The notes under the pieces: model-generated
What the model was told of the DNA's origin: nothing
What the model saw: only the letters and a program-made list of their open reading frames with translations
Databases searched by the model: none
Made by a program: the position numbers and the translations under genes
Assembly: GCA_954871525.1 (NCBI GenBank)
Contig: OX940860.1
Coordinates: 53,370,724-53,434,723, forward strand
DNA length: 64,000 nucleotides
DNA from: Parietaria judaica
Taxonomy: Eukaryota > Streptophyta > Magnoliopsida > Rosales > Urticaceae
Direction of reading: 5' to 3'
In this document: positions 58,320 to 64,000 of the stretch, piece by piece
How the letters are laid out: every line of letters begins with the position of its first letter
How positions within the stretch are numbered: position 1 is the stretch's first letter

Positions 58320-61300
58320 ATGAAGCAGTTTCGGCGATGTCAGAGGATCCTCATCCTCTCTCTCCTCTCCATCTCTGTTCTAGCTCCGTTAGTTTTGGTC
58401 TCTCTCAGGCTCAAGAATCTCGGCTCCATTGGTAAGCGTTTACGTTCGTTCATACCACCTGATTCTGTATATGTATGTATGTATGTATACGAAATGTGCT
58501 CTCTAATGGATTTCTGCCTTTTCTGCTGTAGCAGGACAGAAAGAGTTCGTTGAGGATATATCGACAATTGTACGACCTTATTCCCATCTAAATTTGTTCT
58601 GTTGATTGCAATAAAATTGGAATATTAGAAGAAAATCTAGGTTTTCATTTGATCACCGGGAAAGATTTCTCTACCTCCATGAATTTTTCAATTGTATCTC
58701 GAGATTGAGGTCTGTCGTTGCGTTTGGTGCAGAAATATAGGAGAGAAGATTTCAAGCTTGAAGCTATACATCAGGTAGTTGGCGAATTCTCTGCGGTTAA
58801 AACGTTATTTTTGGTCTGGGTTTTTTCGTCGGAGATTGAAACCGATTTGCTTCTGGAATCAGGAAACAGGTGAAGGCTTGAAAGAGCCACAGCTAATTGT
58901 TTATAAAGACAAGGATTTGATTTCTAGCGTCGATTACGGTTCGTCCGAGTCCGATGATGTTCGTGATTTGGGCAGTTCAGGAAATGTGGGAGATGAGACG
59001 AGTGTGTCGGAAATTAGCACAAATGGTTGGTCCTTGGTAGAGTTAGTTACTTATGGACTTCTTTCTTTTTCCTTCTTCGTTACTCTTATGTTCTATGTAT
59101 CTGGCTTTCTCGCATATAAGGAACCAGTCGTGCGAGTGAAGGGGAAAACGAGCAACCCCAGCAGAGAACACCATACACACTGGAGAAAAAGGTTTGCATA
59201 ATAAGATAGGCTCATCGTTGCGTCACAGATTTATGGGCCGATAGGGCTGAGTTTCTACTCTGCTTTCTGCAACGAGTTTCTGTTTTCTGCCGCGTTAATT
59301 TGTTTTTTTTTTTTGTTCATTTTTTCAGGATATCGTACTTTATATGCTTTTCGTGACTAGTTCTCTAAACCTTAAACTATTAGGGAATGCATGTTTAACC
59401 ATAATGGGTATTAGAGAAAATCAAATCTATTATTTTTTTTTTAGGATGAAGAATCACAATTATCTTAAACCCTGGTGATGAGTTTCTATCGAGGTGGTAA
59501 TGACCAATGTGTAGTAAACGTATTCATAGTCCACCCGAATCGAAATCTCTAGCTTTTGTTCTGTAAACTTCGGATAATTTGGTCCTTGCAGTCTTAACTT
59601 CATATACACCAAACTATTTGGATCCACACGAAACTCCGTGTCTGTTGAAGGAGAAAACTAATAAAATTAACATTTATCATGATGATGAAGCTTAATCTGC
59701 AGTTTCTACCTTTTATCCATGTTCTTTCTATATAGAATTATAGTTCTGTTGTTTTATTATGAATAATTTACCTTGAAGATTGTTTTTGGTTTTTGTAGGG
59801 AGTTGAGTATATTCCCGCAGACATAGATAAACATGAAGTAACAACAGAGAATAATGAAAATGCAAGAATAACTGAACATAACAAGGCAGTCCAACAAGAT
59901 CGGAATATACATTCTCAATCTCCAAGACCGAGAGATGAGAAGATAAAAGAGATGAAAGATCAGCTTATAAGAGCCAAAGCATATCTAAATTTTGCACCAC
60001 CAGGTAGTAACTCACACCTGGTCAAGGAACTGAGACTGCGCATTAAAGAAGTGGAACGAGCAATCGGTGACCGCACAAAAGACTCGGATCTATCAAGAAG
60101 GTATAAATATTTAAACCCATTTGAAAACAAATGCAGACTGTGCAAACTAAATTCCGCTCATTAATAAAGAGGATGAAATCCTATCTAGCTAGAAAGGTGT
60201 GTGTTTTATATATATATTGAGAATCACTTATGAAGTTTTTTGGATAAAAAATTTGTTACATACCGTGACATTGAGTCAGAACTGGTCAGATTTAGTGCCA
60301 AAGCATTGAACTGCTTCGAGATTAGAGGCCCGCTTATAAAAGATTTTGCTTTTATTTGTTAGTGGTTTATTTATAAATTGATGTCTGGGTTGTACTGCTG
60401 TCTTTTGGTTTTCTAGTTTGTTAGTTTAGTGTAGTTTTCTATCTAGATTTACGGTTTTCCAATGTAGGGTAATGATGTAGGGTAATCAAGTTCCATGACG
60501 AGTTCGATATCCCAGGGTCATAACAAAATGCTCTGATATAGTATTCAGTAATAGCCTAATTGGGAAAAAGTATATACACAAATTGATTAGGTGAGTATCT
60601 AAATTCAATACAAATTAGCTAGATAATTGATTGAAATAATTAATTCTACAACTTATATTTTTTTCCTCTTAATCTAAAACCCGTTAAACACAGTGCTCTA
60701 CAGAAAATGAGACATATGGAGTCCTCGTTGACTAAAGCCAGTCAGATGTACCCGGACTGTTCTTCCATGGTTGCAAAGCTTCGTGCAATGACTCACACGG
60801 CCGAAGAGCAAGTACGATCACAGAAGAAGCAAGCAAGTTATCTTGTTCATCTGGCATCGAGGACTACTCCGAAAGGGCTTCACTGTCTTTCCATGCGCCT
60901 AACCGCAGACTACTTCTCCCTCAAGCCCAATGAGAGGCGGCTTCCCAGTGAGCAAAAGCTACGAAACTTGTATGATCCGAAGCTTCACCATTATGCTGTC
61001 TTCTCTGACAATATTCTGGCGTGTTCCGTGGTTGTCACTTCCACCATATCCACGGCACTGGTAAATTTACATAACTCGATTATTATTTTTATTAAACCAC
61101 GGTGGTATTTGATGCCGATCATGAACAAATTATTACCGAAGGAAAGTCACGATAAGAGCCAAGTGTTAATGACAATGGCTTTTATGGTCAAATAGGGGTG
61201 AAAATTTTACACAGAAACAAAACTTCGGTTTTTGAGAACAAAAATCGCATAATCAGTTTTTTACCGGGCTGGGTTTAAAAACAGTTTACACTTCCCGTTT

Positions 61301-62654
61301 TCAGTCAACATTAGAAACAAGGAAATTCCATTGGTTTTTTGGCTTTTCCAAAGAGTTTTTAGGTTTTTTCAGTCTTTCCTTATTTAGTATTTTCTTAATT
61401 AAAACCGGTTATGATCCCAGTTTTACTCAAGAGCGGGTTTAGAATTGGTTTTTAGGAAAGAAAAAAAAAAACTATTTTCTGTTTTTAAAGAAATACGGTT
61501 CTAAATTTTTATTTTACAAAACAAGAAATCCAGCTTGGTTTAAAAAATGTCGAAAAACCGGATACGATTACAGGTCTCACCTTAGTCAAACTACTACTAC
61601 CGGGTTTTGTAGTATAGTCTTATGATTGTAATCTTCAATTTATATCGCCTCATGCAGGAGCCGGAGAAGATTGTTCTCCACGTGGTGACTGATTCACTCA
61701 ACTTCCCAGCAATCTCGATGTGGTTCTTACTGAATCCACCTGGCAAAGCCACAATCCGAGTCCAGAGCATAGACGACTTCAAGTTCCTGCACACAAAATA
61801 CAGGGAAACACTGAAGCAGGATTCCGACGACTCAAGATCGGATTTCAAACTCAACCACCTCCGTTTCTATCTCCCAGAGCTCTTCCCAAAGCTGAACAAG
61901 ATCATCCTCTTCGACCACGATGTGGTAGTTCAAAGCGACCTAACCGGACTGTGGAAAGTCGATCTGAAAAGGAAAGTGATCGGAGCAGTCGACACGTGTA
62001 AGAACGGCGACGCTTCGTGCACATGGGCGTTTGGGCTTAACGTGTTTGACCTCAAACAGTGGAGACGGAGAAAATTGACCGCTCTTTACCATCATTACGT
62101 GCGACTGGTACTTACCAATGTTTAAAATATTGTCAAATATAAAAACATATAACTGCACGAAATTATAAATCTCATAAAAGTTAAACATCACATAAATCAT
62201 AAAAACGCAAATTCGAATGTCTCAAACTTTGGCTCTAATTAACATTAAAATATTAAAATGTGTCGTAAACTCAAATTTCAAAGTTCTCGAACGTAGCACA
62301 TGACAGTTCGAGCGGTTTAAAGATCATCATACAAAAGAGTTTGTCTTAGCAAATATCGTAACCGTGAATTATTGTGCTTACCCGGTGAGTGATTTGCAGG
62401 GTCCCGAGAGTATGCCCTTCGAGTGGGCCACGTTCTACAACCAAACCGTTCCTTTGGACACGAAATGGCTTGTGCGGGGCCTTGGTTACAACCCCGAGTT
62501 GGTGCGCGGCGACGTGGAGAGAGCGGCGGTGATACACTACAATGGGATCATGAAGCCGTGGCTGGAAATAGCGATCGGGAGGTACAAGAACTACTGGGCG
62601 AAACACGTAAAGTACGATCACCCGTATTTACAACAGTGCAACATTCACGAGTAG
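58320..62654 (+). CDS. GAUT5/GAUT6-like galacturonosyltransferase (GT8), multi-exon
   Basis: A Golgi type II membrane glycosyltransferase of the pectin (homogalacturonan) pathway, by family. Exons by eye: 58320-58431, 58535-58569, 58733-58774, 58863-about 59036, 59799-60100, 60694-61060, 61658-62107, 62400-62654; all junctions are GT-AG and in frame, giving about 578 residues. The N-terminus MKQFRRCQRILILSLLSISV plus a membrane helix matches the GAUT5/6 group. The GT8 domain has TTPKGLHCLSMRL, the metal-binding FDHDVVVQ (~residues 429-436), CTWAFGLNVFDL and the C-terminal IHYNGIMKPW; it ends YLQQCNIHE. About 23 residues normally found before CTWAFG are missing at 62017/62018. The exon-4 donor is the least certain boundary. 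AATAAA is at 62769. It may be active, altered or a young pseudogene. Confidence 0.8.
61193..61582. mobile_element. hAT-like MITE in a GAUT intron (390 bp)
   Basis: It starts TAGGGGTGAAAA and ends GGTCTCACCT inside the intron 61061-61657. The flanks TGGTCAAA (61185-61192) and TAGTCAAA (61583-61590) match at 7 of 8. The interior has the AACCGG/CGGTTTTT motif style of the elements at 53708 and 55981. Splice sites are untouched. Confidence 0.6.
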
Positions 62655-63470
62655 TTGGGTTAGGAAGAGCACGCAAGAAACATTCTTTTGTAACGAATTT
62701 TATGTGTAAAGTCCTCATATTGTTCCCCCCAAAAAGAAATTACTCTGCCAATTAATTGAGACTAAAAGAATAAAGTGACCTTGGGGACATTTTTGTAACA
62801 AATTTTAGGGTTTTACTTTTGGCCTTGTAAATAACTCTTTCACACATTATTAAGCTATTATCTCAAGCCATTAAGGAGTTAAGAGTTTTACTTGCTTTCT
62901 TCTAATTATTTTCATATGTCGCTAACCTTCAGTAATAGTGGTTTTGCTACTAATAACAGTAATTTAGGGTTAAAACCTGGATTGTTTACAGGAATTCTGG
63001 CCTTTTTTCGGTTCGATCGCGGTCCTTTTAATATTTGGCTTGGTTCTGGTCTTCGTTTAGGAAAAATCCAATTTTATAAATCTGGTTAAATATCAGACCG
63101 GATCAAAACTAGTCATGTAGGTCCTGCTTGAAAATATTATTCTAAATTAGTTTCTTACGAGCAAAAAAGATCTTTAGTTCAAATAATACATTATTTTGCT
63201 AAAAGTAGTACTCTAAAGTGTTAGGACTATAATCCATTGATTAAAAATACTAAGAGTGGGCTGGACCGGTTTTCTGAAACCTTGACCCGGTCCTAGACAG
63301 CTCTTGGATCGATTAACGGTTTTTAAAAGAAAAACAAATGCTCAGTTTTTGGACCGAAACCGAATCTGGCGACCCAAACTTTTAGCCCTAGATATTTTTG
63401 AGCTCTAAAAGTGATGTTAAATTGAGAAGAAAAGAAAAATAGTTTGGGGGTATCTGAGAGCAACACAGTG
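62655..63470. other. Intergenic DNA between GAUT and the PsbW-like gene
   Basis: It includes the GAUT 3' flank. 62990-63390 has GGTTCGATCGCGGTCC, GACCCGGTCC and GGACCGAAACCG motifs resembling the worn hAT-like repeats, but no ends were found. No ORF is supported. Confidence 0.5.
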
Positions 63471-63479
63471 GATTATAGA

Positions 63480-63487
63480 CACGTGGC
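63480..63487 (+). promoter_or_regulatory. G-box upstream of the PsbW-like gene
   Basis: CACGTGGC about 220 bp upstream of the ATG at 63708, with CCAATCACATTG at about 63571-63582. G-boxes are frequent in light-regulated photosynthesis promoters, which suits the proposed gene. Motif-based only. Confidence 0.45.
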
Positions 63488-63707
63488 GAAGTCCAATTGG
63501 GCATGAGGAGATAGGGAGATAAAATTGGGGGATGAGAAGTCCCCTATCCAGGTTGTGCGGTGCAGCCTCCAACCAATCACATTGCGTTGTGATACACTTA
63601 TATCATAATAACAACACATCAAATATATCTATCTCCACCAGCTTACTTACTTACTTACAACTTGACTCCACGCAAAACAAGAGGCATTGCTTGATTCTGC
63701 ATACACA

Positions 63708-63792
63708 ATGGCAAGCTTCACCGCCGCCGCCGCCGTCCCCGCTGCCCTTCTCCGCAAGGCGTCCTCGGGAGCCTCCTCCTCTCCCATTCTTG
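63708..63792 (+). CDS. First exon of a chloroplast protein, probably PsbW (photosystem II subunit W)
   Basis: ATG at 63708 begins MASFTAAAAVPAALLRKASS and continues to SSPILG, an Ala/Ser-rich, acid-free chloroplast transit peptide. The exon ends at 63792 before GTAAGCC (phase 1). The start (MA-S/T-FTA) and an ...LG splice position resemble known PsbW precursors, where the transit peptide is followed by LPPM-like sequence. PsbW is a small nuclear-encoded thylakoid protein of photosystem II. The diagnostic mature part lies beyond the window, so another thylakoid protein remains possible. 63793-64000 is intron-like and AT-rich. Confidence 0.5.
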
Positions 63793-64000
63793 GTAAGCCA
63801 AACACAATAATTGTCTCTCTTCCTGTCCATATGATATTACTATACAGCAATTGAATTCATCAGTCGTGAAATTATGAACGTTTGTAAGGTTAAAATGATA
63901 CATGGTCCGTGATTATTATTTACATTAAGAAAAATAGGTTAAGCGTTTTTCAATTTTTTTTTATGTCGTGAGTTAATCGATGTACGATGAAGATACATGA

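Noticed and set aside
59037..59201. Extra GAUT exon encoding EPVVRVKGKTSNPSREHH
   Set aside because: An acceptor-like AG precedes it, but its only good donor leaves a phase that does not fit the next exon (GGAGTTGAG at 59799). Ending exon 4 at 59036 keeps the frame and the usual length.

Overview
The window is nuclear DNA of a flowering plant, most likely a eudicot. This rests on nested LTR retrotransposons of plant Ty3/gypsy and Ty1/copia type, MITE-like elements, genes with short GT-AG introns, a cysteine-rich secreted defensin-like peptide gene, a pectin-type galacturonosyltransferase (GAUT) gene, and a first exon that looks like a chloroplast protein of photosystem II. The species cannot be named from sequence alone. 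About four fifths of the window is transposon-derived. Supported host genes are few: a defensin-like gene (44632-45450), a GAUT5/6-like gene (58320-62654) and the first exon of a PsbW-like gene (63708-63792).

Layout. 1-6136 is the 3' part of a plus-oriented Ty3/gypsy element with a decayed antisense coiled-coil ORF and a 3' LTR; 6509-6890 is another LTR remnant. 8590-12507 (minus, target-site duplication ATGTT), 13111-13662 (solo LTR) and 16694-22204 (plus, duplication GGTAC) belong to one superfamily of non-autonomous LTR elements. Their LTRs carry arrays of short palindromes, and in the two elements that retain that part the array ends next to the TATA box. 15197-15580 is a BED zinc-finger fragment of hAT type behind an array of exon-like 158-bp repeats. 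22413-22870 is a foldback MITE with a 9-bp duplication (Mutator-like).

23023-43837 is a complete minus-oriented Ty3/gypsy element (duplication ATAAA; LTRs 964 and 991 bp) with gag-protease, an RNase H-integrase block, and a plus-strand antisense gene with three introns. A minus-oriented Ty1/copia element (30992-40090) sits in it where the reverse transcriptase should be. The copia element has lost both outer LTR ends, and the gypsy reverse transcriptase core is gone.

Right of the defensin-like gene, a copia LTR remnant (45985-47686) is fused to a plus-oriented gypsy integrase tail (47687-48371). That tail is followed by a duplicated 78-codon module, GAGAGTGCC-type repeats and an LTR whose last 826 bp are tandemly duplicated. 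51493-58080 is AT-rich and gene-poor, with two hAT-like MITEs showing near-perfect 8-bp duplications.

The GAUT gene is spliced as expected for the GAUT5/GAUT6 group, but it lacks about 23 residues that group normally carries before its CTWAFG motif, and one intron holds a hAT-like MITE. No multi-gene pathway is encoded here; most of the structure is successive transposon insertion, deletion and repair.
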